DNA from: Kocuria subflava | Lineage (GTDB): Bacteria > Actinomycetota > Actinomycetes > Actinomycetales > Micrococcaceae | Assembly: GCF_012163155.1 (NCBI RefSeq) | Contig: NZ_JAAVUN010000002.1 | Coordinates: 169,075-233,074 of the forward strand | DNA: 64,000 bases | Reading direction: 5' to 3' | Part shown: piece after piece, positions 1-8,710 of the stretch | How the letters are laid out: every line of letters starts with the position of its first letter | How positions within the stretch are numbered: the first letter of the stretch is position 1 | The notes under the pieces: model-generated | Told to the model about the DNA's origin: nothing | What the model saw: only the letters and a program-made list of their open reading frames with translations | Database searches by the model: none | Program-made: the position numbers and the translations under genes

Positions 1-1455
1 CTGCAGGTTGCCCCGTTGGGGGATGCCGGCGCGCAGGCCAAGGATGACCAGTTGGCACTGGATGTTGCGGGGGAGAGCGCCGATGGCCCCAGGACCTCTG
101 CTGAGGTTGCTCTCCGTGAGGCAGAACTGGCCGTGGCCTCCCTGCAGTTGTCTGGGTTCCTGCGCGGGAAGCTGGAGAATGATGGGCAGACGGCTCTGCT
201 GACCGGCATGGACCTTCCGCTGGCCAAGATCCTGGGGCAGATGGAACTGACCGGCGTGGCCGTGGACCGGCAACGCGTGGATGCCTTGATCAAGAGCCTG
301 GAGGGCCCCATCCAGCAGGCTTGGGACGCCGCGCAGGCCCTGGTGCCTCGCGAGGAGGGTGAGCCGGAGATCAAGCTGGGTTCCACCAAGCAGTTGCAGA
401 CGGTGCTGTTCGAGACCTTGGAGCTGCCGCCCACCAAGAAGATCAAGACCGGCTACACCACCTCCGCAGCCGCCCTGGAGGAACTGTTGACCAAGGTGGA
501 CCCGGAGTCTCCGGGTGCCCAGTTCCTGTTGGCTCTGCGCCGGTGGCGTGACACCACCAAGCTCAAGCAGATCGTCCAGGGGCTGCGCTCAGCCATCAAG
601 GACGATGACCGCATTCACACGGACTACCAGCAGACCGTGGCTGCCACCGGCCGGTTGTCCTCCACGGATCCCAACCTGCAGAACATTCCGGTGCGCTCGG
701 AGGAGGGCCGCCAAATTCGCGGTGCCTTTGTGGTGGGAACGGATGGTCAGGACCAGTTCCAGGCCTTGGTGACCGCCGACTACTCGCAGATCGAAATGCG
801 GGTGATGGGACACCTCTCCAAGGACGAAGGCCTGATTGAAGCCTTCCGGGACGGCGAGGACCTCCACCGTTACGTGGGTTCCAAGGTTTTTGGCGTGGAA
901 CCGGAAGACGTCACGGCCCAGATGCGCTCCAAGGTCAAGGCCATGAGCTACGGCCTGGTGTACGGCTTGAGCTCCTACGGACTCTCCCAGCAGTTGAACA
1001 TCTCCGTGGACGAGGCCCGGACCATGATGTCCGATTACTTCAAGCGGTTCGGCGGCGTGCGCGACTTCCTGCGCGGTGTGGTGGATGTGGCACGGGAGAA
1101 CGGATACACGGAGACCATCGACGGTCGTCGTCGTTATTTGCCGGATTTGACCAGTGACAACCGCCAGCTGCGGCAGGCCGCCGAGCGCATGGCACTGAAC
1201 GCGCCCATCCAAGGGTCAGCTGCGGACATCATCAAGAAGGCCATGATCCTGGTGGACCGTGAGTTCCAGGGCCAGGGATTGCGTTCCCGGGTGCTCATGC
1301 AGGTCCACGACGAACTCGTGGTGGAGGCTGCCACCGGTGAGGTGGAGAAGGTCAGTGAGATCCTGCGTACGCAAATGGGCTCGGCCATTGAGCTCTCCGT
1401 GCCGCTGGAAGTGAACGTGGGCGTGGGGCCGGATTGGAACGCGGCCGCCCACTGA
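1..1455 (+). CDS. polA: DNA polymerase I, C-terminal part (gene runs in from upstream)
   Basis: Replication and repair polymerase that fills gaps after excision repair and removes RNA primers. The frame is open from base 1, so the 5'-nuclease domain and most of the vestigial 3'-5' exonuclease lie outside the window. All three family A polymerase motifs are present: motif A DYSQIEMR from base 778 (metal-binding Asp), motif B with the R...K...YG pattern at about 925-966 (nucleotide-binding O helix), and motif C QVHDE at about 1300 (second catalytic Asp). The protein ends at a TGA at 1453. The next gene is rpsA in the same direction, the usual actinobacterial order. The assignment is secure; only the N-terminal domains cannot be judged. 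Confidence 0.96.
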   Translation: MQVAPLGDAGAQAKDDQLALDVAGESADGPRTSAEVALREAELAVASLQLSGFLRGKLENDGQTALLTGMDLPLAKILGQMELTGVAVDRQRVDALIKSLEGPIQQAWDAAQALVPREEGEPEIKLGSTKQLQTVLFETLELPPTKKIKTGYTTSAAALEELLTKVDPESPGAQFLLALRRWRDTTKLKQIVQGLRSAIKDDDRIHTDYQQTVAATGRLSSTDPNLQNIPVRSEEGRQIRGAFVVGTDGQDQFQALVTADYSQIEMRVMGHLSKDEGLIEAFRDGEDLHRYVGSKVFGVEPEDVTAQMRSKVKAMSYGLVYGLSSYGLSQQLNISVDEARTMMSDYFKRFGGVRDFLRGVVDVARENGYTETIDGRRRYLPDLTSDNRQLRQAAERMALNAPIQGSAADIIKKAMILVDREFQGQGLRSRVLMQVHDELVVEAATGEVEKVSEILRTQMGSAIELSVPLEVNVGVGPDWNAAAH

Positions 1456-1508
1456 GTTCACCGTGGGTTGGACCCACCGTGTTCTGGCTGACACACGCCC
1501 GGATGGTA

Positions 1509-1538
1509 TTGATTCAGGCTCCCTGCGGGGCCTAAACT
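1509..1538 (+). promoter_or_regulatory. Probable rpsA promoter
   Basis: A TTGATT box at 1509-1514 is followed after 18 bases by TAAACT at 1533-1538, close to the housekeeping-sigma pattern TTGACA/TANNNT. It would give rpsA a leader of roughly 100 bases. Inferred from sequence only. Confidence 0.55.
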
Positions 1539-1645
1539 AGCCGAGTGTGTGTTCTGCGCGCACTGTCCACAGACGTCGAAGCCCCAGCGGTTCCCGCCCT
1601 TGGACGCTTCACTGACCATAATCAATTCATCGGAGTCCCTACTAC

Positions 1646-3106
1646 ATGACCACCACCACCCCGCAGGTTGCCGTCAACGACATCGGCTCGGAGGAAGACT
1701 TCCTCGCAGCCGTCGATGCGACCATCAAGTACTTCAACGACGGCGATCTGGTGGAAGGCACTGTTGTCAAGGTTGACCGTGACGAGGTCCTCCTCGACAT
1801 CGGCTACAAGACCGAAGGTGTCATCCCGTCCCGCGAGCTGTCCATCAAGCACGACATCGACCCCGATGAGGTCGTGACCGTGGGCGATGAGGTCGAAGCC
1901 CTGGTCCTCACCAAGGAGGACAAGGAAGGCCGTCTGATCCTCTCCAAGAAGCGTGCTCAGTACGAACGCGCCTGGGGCGACATCGAGAAGGTCAAGGAAG
2001 AAGACGGCGTTGTCACCGGTACCGTCATTGAGGTTGTCAAGGGTGGTCTGATCATCGACATCGGGCTGCGCGGCTTCCTCCCCGCATCCTTGGTTGAGAT
2101 GCGCCGCGTCCGCGACCTGGCCCCCTACATCGGCCAGAAGCTGGAAGCAAAGATCATCGAGCTGGACAAGAACCGCAACAACGTGGTCCTGTCCCGCCGT
2201 GCATGGCTCGAGCAGACCCAGTCCGAGGTCCGCTCCGACTTCCTCAACAAGCTGGAGAAGGGCCAGGTCCGTTCCGGCCATGTCTCCTCCATCGTCAACT
2301 TTGGTGCCTTTGTGGACCTGGGCGGCGTTGACGGCCTGGTGCACGTCTCCGAGCTGTCCTGGAAGCACATCGACCACCCGGGTGAGGTTGTTGAGGTCTG
2401 CCAGGAAGTCAAGGTCGAGGTGCTGGACGTGGACATGGACCGCGAGCGTGTCTCCCTGTCGCTGAAGGCCACCCAGGAAGATCCCTGGCAGCTGTTCGCC
2501 CGCACCCACGCCCTGGGCCAGGTTGTGCCCGGCAAGGTCACCAAGCTAGTTCCGTTCGGTGCGTTCGTTCGCGTCGAGGACGGCATCGAGGGCCTGGTGC
2601 ACATCTCCGAGCTGGCTCAGCGCCACGTGGATCTGGCAGACCAGGTTGTTGGCGTCAACGAGGACCTGTTCGTCAAGGTCATCGACATCGATCTGGACCG
2701 TCGTCGGATCTCCCTGTCCCTGAAGCAGGCGAACGAAGGTGTTGACCCCGAGTCCACCGAGTTCGATCCCGCTCAGTACGGCATGGCTGCCGAGTACGAC
2801 GAAGAGGGCAACTACAAGTACCCCGAGGGCTTCGATCCCGAGACCAACGAGTGGATCGAAGGTTTCGAGGAGCAGCGCGCCGCTTGGGAGCAGCAGTACG
2901 CCGATGCCCAGACCCGTTGGGAAGCTCACAAGGAGCAGGTGCGCCGTCACCTGAACGAGGACGCCGAGGCCGCTGTGGCCGGCGCCGGTGTGGCAACCGC
3001 TGCCGCCCCGACCTCCTACTCCTCCGAGGCTCCGGCCGAGGACGAGGGCACCTTGGCTTCCGACGAAGCTCTGGCCGCCCTGCGCGAGAAGCTGACCGGC
3101 AACTGA
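1646..3106 (+). CDS. rpsA: 30S ribosomal protein S1
   Basis: Ribosomal protein S1 binds mRNA upstream of the start codon and helps load structured messages on the 30S subunit. The 486-residue protein carries four S1 (OB-fold) repeats at about residues 34-103, 121-186, 207-275 and 292-361, followed by an acidic, probably disordered tail of about 125 residues. Four repeats instead of the six of E. coli is the normal actinobacterial form. Repeats 3 and 4 show the best RNA-binding signatures (FGAFVDLGG..GLVHVSE and FGAFVRVEDGIEGLVHISE). The ATG at 1646 follows a CGGAG ribosome binding site about ten bases upstream. A promoter-like pair lies at 1509-1538 and a terminator follows at 3128. Confidence 0.96.
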   Translation: MTTTTPQVAVNDIGSEEDFLAAVDATIKYFNDGDLVEGTVVKVDRDEVLLDIGYKTEGVIPSRELSIKHDIDPDEVVTVGDEVEALVLTKEDKEGRLILSKKRAQYERAWGDIEKVKEEDGVVTGTVIEVVKGGLIIDIGLRGFLPASLVEMRRVRDLAPYIGQKLEAKIIELDKNRNNVVLSRRAWLEQTQSEVRSDFLNKLEKGQVRSGHVSSIVNFGAFVDLGGVDGLVHVSELSWKHIDHPGEVVEVCQEVKVEVLDVDMDRERVSLSLKATQEDPWQLFARTHALGQVVPGKVTKLVPFGAFVRVEDGIEGLVHISELAQRHVDLADQVVGVNEDLFVKVIDIDLDRRRISLSLKQANEGVDPESTEFDPAQYGMAAEYDEEGNYKYPEGFDPETNEWIEGFEEQRAAWEQQYADAQTRWEAHKEQVRRHLNEDAEAAVAGAGVATAAAPTSYSSEAPAEDEGTLASDEALAALREKLTGN

Positions 3107-3127
3107 TCTTCTGATCAACCGGACTCG

Positions 3128-3162
3128 AAGGCTCCGTCACTCCTGGTGAATGACGGGGCCTT
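3128..3162 (+). terminator. Terminator hairpin after rpsA
   Basis: Arms 3128-3139 and 3151-3162 pair over 12 bp with one G-U, around an 11-base loop, followed by CCCCTTGT. It lies 22 bases beyond the rpsA stop. Confidence 0.8.
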
Positions 3163-3233
3163 CCCCTTGTCAGCTCGGGCTCTGCGCGCGACTCTCCCGT
3201 CTCGTGCCGAGTGAACACTTTCCTCGCCCTTGT

Positions 3234-3298
3234 CCGCCGAATAGGCCGTTTGATCGCCCCTGACACGCTCAGCGGCGATCAAACGGCCTATTCGGCGG
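3234..3298. repeat. Long perfect hairpin at the end of the yigZ-family gene
   Basis: A perfect 25-bp inverted repeat (3234-3258 and 3274-3298) with a 15-base loop. The right arm contains the stop codon of the minus-strand yigZ gene (3288-3290). Together with the rpsA hairpin it separates two convergent genes, so a bidirectional terminator role is likely. The arms are much longer than a usual intrinsic terminator and there is no strong U tract. Confidence 0.85.
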
Positions 3299-3986
3299 GG
3301 GAGGAGGGGAGGTCCACCCAGTCGGTTCCCACCGGGGTCAGGTACGCATTCCCGGAGCTGAGTTCCGCCACATGGGCCCGTAATTTGGCCACGGCCTCCT
3401 CGGTGTCGTCCGTGGCCACGCGCAAGGTGGCCCCGTTTGCGGACCAGTCGGTTCCCATGACGGTGACGGATGCGGTGCGGAGCTCGTTCTCCCAGCGTGC
3501 CGCCTGAGCCAGCGGAGCATTGACCTCATAGACTCCCAGCCGGGCGCGCTGCGCAAACTCCGCGCGGTCCAGGGCTTGGGACACCGAGTCCGAATACGCC
3601 CGTACCAGACCTCCCGCACCCAACAGCGTTCCACCGAACCACCGGACGACGACGGCGCACACATCCGACAGGTCTGAGACTTCTTCTCGGGGTGAATCAC
3701 CCCCGCCGGTCCGCCGTTGGGTGATGGCTTCCAACATGGGGATGCCGGCTGTGCCGGATGGTTCGCCGTCATCGGAGGAGCGCTGGATGCGGCGATCCGA
3801 GCCCACAACCCAGGCTGAGCACTGGTGACGGGCGTCATGGAACTCGCGGCGTAAATCGGCCAGGAGATCTTGGGCGTCGTCCTCGTGGTTGATGCGTTGC
3901 AGCACGGTGAGGAAGCGGGACTTCTTGATCTCGATCTGATGGCGCAACGCAGTGGTTGAGCTCAGGACCGTGTAAGGCTGCGGCAT
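3288..3986 (-). CDS. YigZ/IMPACT (UPF0029) family protein
   Basis: Member of the YigZ/IMPACT family; in eukaryotes IMPACT proteins modulate the kinase GCN2, while the bacterial function is not settled. The family core is clear: the GEPSGTAGIPML stretch, then VVRWFGGTLLGAGGLVRAY, which matches the conserved R(Y/W)FGG..LGAGGL segment of the N-terminal domain. A C-terminal ferredoxin-like half follows. The open frame extends upstream to 4247, but the ATG at 3986 (MPQPYT...) fits the family's length (232 residues) and sits 7 bases after a TAGACT -10 box, consistent with leaderless expression. It is divergent from coaE. The stop codon is inside the long hairpin at 3234-3298. Confidence 0.88.
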   Translation of the reverse strand: MPQPYTVLSSTTALRHQIEIKKSRFLTVLQRINHEDDAQDLLADLRREFHDARHQCSAWVVGSDRRIQRSSDDGEPSGTAGIPMLEAITQRRTGGGDSPREEVSDLSDVCAVVVRWFGGTLLGAGGLVRAYSDSVSQALDRAEFAQRARLGVYEVNAPLAQAARWENELRTASVTVMGTDWSANGATLRVATDDTEEAVAKLRAHVAELSSGNAYLTPVGTDWVDLPSSPAE

Positions 3987-3993
3987 GAGAACC

Positions 3994-3999
3994 AGTCTA
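3994..3999 (-). promoter_or_regulatory. -10 box of a probable leaderless yigZ-family promoter
   Basis: On the minus strand TAGACT is followed by 7 bases and the ATG at 3986, so transcription would begin at or next to the start codon. No convincing -35 box. Confidence 0.5.
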
Positions 4000-4045
4000 T
4001 GGGCCTGTAAGAGTTGATCTGCGCCACTCCGGTCCGCCCGCTGGG

Positions 4046-4051
4046 TAGCCT
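4046..4051 (+). promoter_or_regulatory. -10 box of a probable leaderless coaE promoter
   Basis: TAGCCT, then six bases, then the ATG of coaE at 4058. No purine-rich ribosome binding site precedes the ATG. Confidence 0.5.
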
Positions 4052-4057
4052 GGGACC

Positions 4058-4657
4058 ATGTTGCACATTGCTTTGACAGGCGGGATCGCCTCCGGAAAAT
4101 CGGCTGTGGCTGCGCGTCTTGTGGCCAACGGGGCCGTCCTGGTGGATTCGGATGCCATTGTCCGGCAGTTGCAGGAGCCTGCCCAGCCAGGTCTGGTGGC
4201 GATCGCCCGTGAATTCGGTCCGCAGATGATTGCAGCGGACGGTTCACTGGACCGACGCGCGTTGGGGGAGCTGGTCTTTGCCGACGACGACGCCCGTGCC
4301 CGCCTCAATGCGATCATCCATCCTCTGGTGCGTGCACGTTCCAAGGAATTGGTGGAGGCCGCGGTGGCTCAACACGGTGAGGACGCGGTGATCGTCCACG
4401 ACATCCCCCTGTTGGTGGAAACCGGGCAGGCAGAGGATTTTGACGTGGTCTTGGTGGTGGAGGCTCCGCGTCATGAGCGGATCCGGCGGATGATCCAGAA
4501 CCGGGGAATGTCCGCGACTGATGCAGCGGCTCGTATTGATGCACAGGCCACCGACGATCAACGGCGCGCGGTGGCGGACCACGTGTTCGTGAACGATGGG
4601 CCACTGAATCACCTGGAGGCTGCCGTGGATCAGTGGTGGGCTCAGGCGCGGGGTTGA
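4058..4657 (+). CDS. coaE: Dephospho-CoA kinase
   Basis: Catalyses the last step of coenzyme A synthesis, ATP-dependent phosphorylation of the 3'-hydroxyl of dephospho-CoA. At 199 residues it has the usual size. Seen in the sequence: P-loop GGIASGKS at residues 8-15, the DSDAI acidic motif near residue 31 that contacts substrate and metal, the IIHPL..R segment of the CoA-binding region, and the DIPLLVE lid motif around residue 112. It lies between the yigZ-family gene and uvrB, as in other Micrococcaceae. The start has no Shine-Dalgarno sequence but a TAGCCT -10 box six bases upstream. Confidence 0.95.
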   Translation: MLHIALTGGIASGKSAVAARLVANGAVLVDSDAIVRQLQEPAQPGLVAIAREFGPQMIAADGSLDRRALGELVFADDDARARLNAIIHPLVRARSKELVEAAVAQHGEDAVIVHDIPLLVETGQAEDFDVVLVVEAPRHERIRRMIQNRGMSATDAAARIDAQATDDQRRAVADHVFVNDGPLNHLEAAVDQWWAQARG

Positions 4658-4713
4658 GGATCACTCGACGAGCGGCGGTCGACGGCACTTCATGCAGTGT
4701 CGGTCCCCCGGCG

Positions 4714-4719
4714 TAGGCT
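4714..4719 (+). promoter_or_regulatory. -10 box of a probable leaderless uvrB promoter
   Basis: TAGGCT, six bases, then the ATG of uvrB at 4726. Same spacing as at coaE. Confidence 0.5.
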
Positions 4720-4725
4720 GGCCAC

Positions 4726-6846
4726 ATGAGCTTGGCACAGGAGATCAACCGCGTCGTCGCACCCTTTGAGGTCGTCTCCGAATTCAAACCCGCCGGCGAT
4801 CAGCCCAAGGCCATCGCTGAACTGACGCAGCGGGTCAACGACGGCGAAACCGACATCGTGCTCCTGGGCGCCACCGGTACAGGCAAGTCCGCCACCGCCG
4901 CATGGTTGATCGAATCGGTGCAGCGGCCCACGCTGCTGATGGTGCAGAACAAGACCCTGGCCGCCCAGCTGGCCAGTGAGCTGAGGGAGCTGCTGCCCAA
5001 CAACGCGGTGGAATACTTTGTCTCCTACTACGACTACTACCAGCCGGAGGCCTACGTCCCACAGACGGACACTTTCATCGAGAAGGACTCCTCCATCAAT
5101 GAGGAAGTCGAGCGGCTGCGGCACTCCGCCACCAATGCCTTGCTGACGCGGCGCGACGTCGTGGTGGTCTCCACCGTCTCCTGCATCTACGGCCTGGGCA
5201 CCCCGGAGGAATACATCCAGCAGATGGTCACCCTCAAGGTGGGGGAGGAGATGGACCGTGATGACCTGCTGCGCCAGTTCGTGAACATGCAGTACGCGCG
5301 CAACGACGTCGACTTCCATCGGGGGACCTTCCGGGTCCGCGGTGACACGGTGGAGATCATCCCCATGTACGAGGAACACGCCATACGGATCGAGTTCTTT
5401 GGGGATGAAATTGAAGCCATCTACACGCTGCATCCGCTGACCGGGGAGATCATCCGGGACGAGAACGAAATGTATGTATTCCCTGCCTCCCACTACGTGG
5501 CCGGAGCCGAACGCATGGCCAGGGCTGTCACTGAGATCGAGGACGAACTACGGGAGCGCCTGGAGACCCTGGAGAACCAGAACAAACTGGTGGAAGCCCA
5601 GCGGCTGCGGATGCGCACCACCTATGACCTGGAAATGATGCAGCAGATGGGGTACTGCAACGGCATCGAGAACTACTCCCGGCACATCGATGGCCGTGGC
5701 CCCGGCTCTGCACCGCACTGTCTGCTGGACTACTTCCCGGACGACTTCCTGCTGGTGATTGACGAATCGCACGTGACGGTCCCGCAGATCGGTGGCATGT
5801 ACGAAGGCGACATGTCCCGCAAACGCACCCTGGTGGAACACGGTTTCCGTCTGCCCTCAGCCATGGACAACCGCCCGTTGAAGTGGGACGAGTTCTTGGA
5901 GCGGATCGGACAAACCGTCTATCTCTCCGCCACACCGGGCAATTACGAGATGGGCAAGGCCGACGGTTACGTGGAGCAGATCATTCGCCCCACGGGCCTG
6001 GTGGACCCGGAAGTGGTCATCAAACCCACCCGCGGGCAGATCGACGACTTGCTGGATGAGATCAACACTCGTGTCCAACGCGACGAACGTGTTCTGGTCA
6101 CCACACTCACCAAGCGCATGGCCGAGGACCTCACCGACTACCTGATGGAGCACGGCGTCAAGGTCCAATACCTCCACTCGGACGTGGACACCCTGCGGCG
6201 TGTGGAACTGCTCAGTGAACTGCGGCAAGGCGTATTTGACGTCCTGGTGGGCATCAACCTGCTGCGTGAAGGCCTGGACCTCCCGGAGGTTTCCCTGGTC
6301 TCCATCCTGGACGCAGACAAGGAAGGCTTCCTACGTTCCACCACCTCCCTGATCCAGACCATCGGCCGTGCCGCCCGAAACGTCAACGGGCAGGTCCACA
6401 TGTACGCGGACAAGATCACGGACTCCATGCAGACCGCGATCGATGAGACCAATCGACGTCGTGAAGTCCAAATTGCGTACAACAAGGAACACGGTGTGGA
6501 TCCCCAGCCGCTGCGCAAGAGGATCGCGGACATCACGGACCAGCTGGCCCGGGAAGCAGAAGACACCCACGAACTGCTGGCGGCGCGCTCGGCGGCCAGC
6601 GGCAAGACCGCGCCTGCCAAGGACGCCCAAAGCTCGGCAGCCCTGGCAGATGCGGAACGCAAGTTGCGCCAGGACGGCGTGGAAACCGGCCCGGCACAGA
6701 ACCTGGAGGACCTGGTCCTTCAGCTGACCGAGCAGATGAACCAGGCTGCGGCAGACCTCAAGTTCGAGCTGGCGGCACGCATCCGCGACGAATTGGCCGA
6801 CCTGAAACGCGAACTACGCCACGTCCAGGACGCCTCCGGGTCCTGA
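4726..6846 (+). CDS. uvrB: UvrABC system protein B (damage-recognition helicase)
   Basis: Nucleotide excision repair subunit that receives damaged DNA from UvrA, verifies the lesion and recruits UvrC. The 706-residue protein has a Walker A motif GATGTGKS near residue 50, the beta-hairpin that clamps DNA ([17 protein letters not shown], about residues 104-120), the DESHVT Walker B region near residue 346, helicase motifs V and VI (TIGRAARN), and a C-terminal UVR motif (about residues 664-700) that binds UvrC. uvrA and uvrC are also in this window, at 15.3 and 18.9 kb. The start has a -10 box six bases upstream and no ribosome binding site. Confidence 0.97.
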   Translation: MSLAQEINRVVAPFEVVSEFKPAGDQPKAIAELTQRVNDGETDIVLLGATGTGKSATAAWLIESVQRPTLLMVQNKTLAAQLASELRELLPNNAVEYFVSYYDYYQPEAYVPQTDTFIEKDSSINEEVERLRHSATNALLTRRDVVVVSTVSCIYGLGTPEEYIQQMVTLKVGEEMDRDDLLRQFVNMQYARNDVDFHRGTFRVRGDTVEIIPMYEEHAIRIEFFGDEIEAIYTLHPLTGEIIRDENEMYVFPASHYVAGAERMARAVTEIEDELRERLETLENQNKLVEAQRLRMRTTYDLEMMQQMGYCNGIENYSRHIDGRGPGSAPHCLLDYFPDDFLLVIDESHVTVPQIGGMYEGDMSRKRTLVEHGFRLPSAMDNRPLKWDEFLERIGQTVYLSATPGNYEMGKADGYVEQIIRPTGLVDPEVVIKPTRGQIDDLLDEINTRVQRDERVLVTTLTKRMAEDLTDYLMEHGVKVQYLHSDVDTLRRVELLSELRQGVFDVLVGINLLREGLDLPEVSLVSILDADKEGFLRSTTSLIQTIGRAARNVNGQVHMYADKITDSMQTAIDETNRRREVQIAYNKEHGVDPQPLRKRIADITDQLAREAEDTHELLAARSAASGKTAPAKDAQSSAALADAERKLRQDGVETGPAQNLEDLVLQLTEQMNQAAADLKFELAARIRDELADLKRELRHVQDASGS

Positions 6847-6972
6847 CTGACCGAGCACAGGGCGCCTTCACCTGGCTGTCACCTTCCCGTCAGCCCGCCG
6901 TTGCCCCGCCCCGTGAGGCTGGACGTGACCTAGTTGTTCACAGCACAGGCCGAAACACCGGGGGCGGTAACC

Positions 6973-8229
6973 GTGAGTCAGTCGCACACGAGTCAACGCA
7001 AGCGCGCGACCACCGACCAGAATCAGGGCACTGACACCGAGTTCGCCAGAACCGGTGGTGACAGCCGCGAAAACTTGGACGAACTCTCCCAGGACGCCAC
7101 CAACCTCTCGCGCGGGCAAATTGCTGTTCGAGTCCTTGCCGCACTGGGACTGCTCTACACCCTGATCTGTGCCGTCGGATTGATCGGCACCGGGTTCGGG
7201 AATCTGGGGGAGGACACCGCTTCCGGGCTGTTCGACTTTGCAGTGAATCCCTTGGTGGGACTTGCCGTGGGAATCCTGGCCACATCCGTCATTCAGTCCT
7301 CCTCCACCACCACAGCGATCGCAGTGACGGCAGTGGGGACCGGGGCGTTGCCGCTGAGCGTGGCCGTTCCCATCATCATGGGCGCCAACGTGGGCACCTC
7401 CGTCACCAACACCTTGGCATCGCTGGGATTTGTGGGCACCAAGGACGAGTTCCGACGTGCCTTCTCCGCGGCCACCGTCCACGACTTCTTCAACCTGTTC
7501 GCCGTGGCTCTGCTGCTGCCCCTGGAGATGCTCTTCCACCCCCTGGAACGGTTGGCTGAACTGATCACCGGGCCCCTGTCCGGGATCCAGACCACGGATC
7601 CGGGGGATGCCGATGTGGTCTCCATGGTCACTGACCCCGTGGTGAACGGACTTGCCTGGGTACTGGGTTTTCCCGGGGAAACCATGGGAGCAGTTCTGCA
7701 GATCCTGGGTGGTGTGGCCCTGATCTTCTTGTCCGTGCGCTACCTGGGCAAGCTGCTGCAGACCCTCATGGTGGGCAAGGCCAAGAAGATTCTTCACAAG
7801 ACCGTGGGCGGCACGCCACCCGTGGCCATGGGTGCCGGTGCCCTGGTGACAGTCCTGGCCCAGTCATCGTCCGTGACCACCTCCGTCTTGGTGCCCTTTG
7901 CAGGCTCGGGTGCCCTGAGCACCCGTCAGATCTATCCGGTGACACTGGGAGCCAACATCGGCACCACCACCACGGCACTCATCGCGGCCATGGCTGTCAC
8001 GGGGGAGAACGCCACCATCGCGCTGCAAGCGGCCCTGGTCCACCTACTGTTCAACCTGCTGGGCATCCTTCTGATTTACGTCCTGCCCTTCCTGCGCAAC
8101 ATTCCGTTGGCCTGCGCCACCTGGCTGGGCTCCCTGGCAGCTGAACGCAAGTGGGTGGCAGCCGCCTGGATCATCGCCGCATTCCTGGTGGCCCCGGGCG
8201 CCGTCGTGCTGATCAGTGCTGTGCTGTGA
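6973..8229 (+). CDS. Na+/phosphate cotransporter (NptA/PNaS) family membrane protein
   Basis: Predicted sodium-coupled phosphate transporter of the PNaS family (NptA, YjbB, SLC34 type). The two inverted repeats that define the family are visible: QSSSTTTAIAVTAVG with GANVGTSVTN, and QSSSVTTSVLVPFAG with GANIGTTTTALIA. About eight or nine hydrophobic segments are present. There is no C-terminal PhoU-like domain, so this is the short form of about 418 residues. The frame opens at a TTG (6934), but the GTG at 6973 has a GGGGCGG stretch just upstream and removes an odd extension; the first ~50 residues are polar and variable. A small coiled-coil gene follows 35 bases after the stop. Confidence 0.85.
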   Translation: MSQSHTSQRKRATTDQNQGTDTEFARTGGDSRENLDELSQDATNLSRGQIAVRVLAALGLLYTLICAVGLIGTGFGNLGEDTASGLFDFAVNPLVGLAVGILATSVIQSSSTTTAIAVTAVGTGALPLSVAVPIIMGANVGTSVTNTLASLGFVGTKDEFRRAFSAATVHDFFNLFAVALLLPLEMLFHPLERLAELITGPLSGIQTTDPGDADVVSMVTDPVVNGLAWVLGFPGETMGAVLQILGGVALIFLSVRYLGKLLQTLMVGKAKKILHKTVGGTPPVAMGAGALVTVLAQSSSVTTSVLVPFAGSGALSTRQIYPVTLGANIGTTTTALIAAMAVTGENATIALQAALVHLLFNLLGILLIYVLPFLRNIPLACATWLGSLAAERKWVAAAWIIAAFLVAPGAVVLISAVL

Positions 8230-8264
8230 CCAAGCCTGGTAGCCAGCCAGAACAGGAGGAGACC

Positions 8265-8486
8265 ATGAACGCCAACACCGAATCCGAACTCCAGAACCTC
8301 TTGGCCCAGGCGGAGGCGGAGATCCGCCAACTGCGTGCCGAGATTGCAGCGCGCCAACAGTCGGATGTTGACCGCGTGATTCGTGACCTGCCGGAAGACC
8401 TGTCCGCAGCCCAGGGCAAGTGGTCGGATCTCAAAGGGCTGCTGCAAGCCCTGGCGCGTGACCAAAGTCGCGATGACGGCGAATGA
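8265..8486 (+). CDS. Small coiled-coil protein of unknown function
   Basis: A 73-residue acidic protein with a strong AGGAGGA ribosome binding site six bases before the ATG. Residues 5-35 (ESELQNLLAQAEAEIRQLRAEI...) form an obvious heptad-type amphipathic helix, followed by a second helical segment (QGKWSDLKGLLQALARD). There are no cysteines, no membrane segment and no signal peptide. It follows the Na/Pi-type transporter and may be co-transcribed with it. I recognise no family; a role with the transporter is a guess from position only. Confidence 0.72.
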   Translation: MNANTESELQNLLAQAEAEIRQLRAEIAARQQSDVDRVIRDLPEDLSAAQGKWSDLKGLLQALARDQSRDDGE

Positions 8487-8539
8487 CAGACGTCTTACCA
8501 AGCCTGGGCAAAGCACAGCTGCCGTGTACCATGATGCGC

Positions 8540-8676
8540 AGCGTAAGGGAGTATCCACTCGCGTTGTGAACGTCAGCACGCAGGGCCATGGCGGCCCCGC
8601 CGGGCACAACGGTCGGAACCCCACCTACCCGTGCGTCACACGGGGATCTGAGGTGGCCGACGGAGAGACTTGCGTT
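8540..8676 (+). promoter_or_regulatory. Probable Mn2+ riboswitch (yybP-ykoY type) upstream of terC
   Basis: The closing stem pairs AGCGTAAG (8540-8547) with CTTGCGTT (8669-8676) over 8 bp including two G-U pairs. Directly inside it are the two conserved internal-loop strands of the yybP-ykoY class: GGAGTA at 8548 and GAGAC at 8665, the pair that builds the metal site. Further helices can be drawn between. A TACCAT -10 box lies just upstream at 8527. TerC genes are a well-known target of this riboswitch. Assigned by eye; a covariance-model search was not possible. Confidence 0.8.
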
Positions 8677-8710
8677 CTCGAACCATACCTACCTTGGAGA
8701 GGACGCTTCC

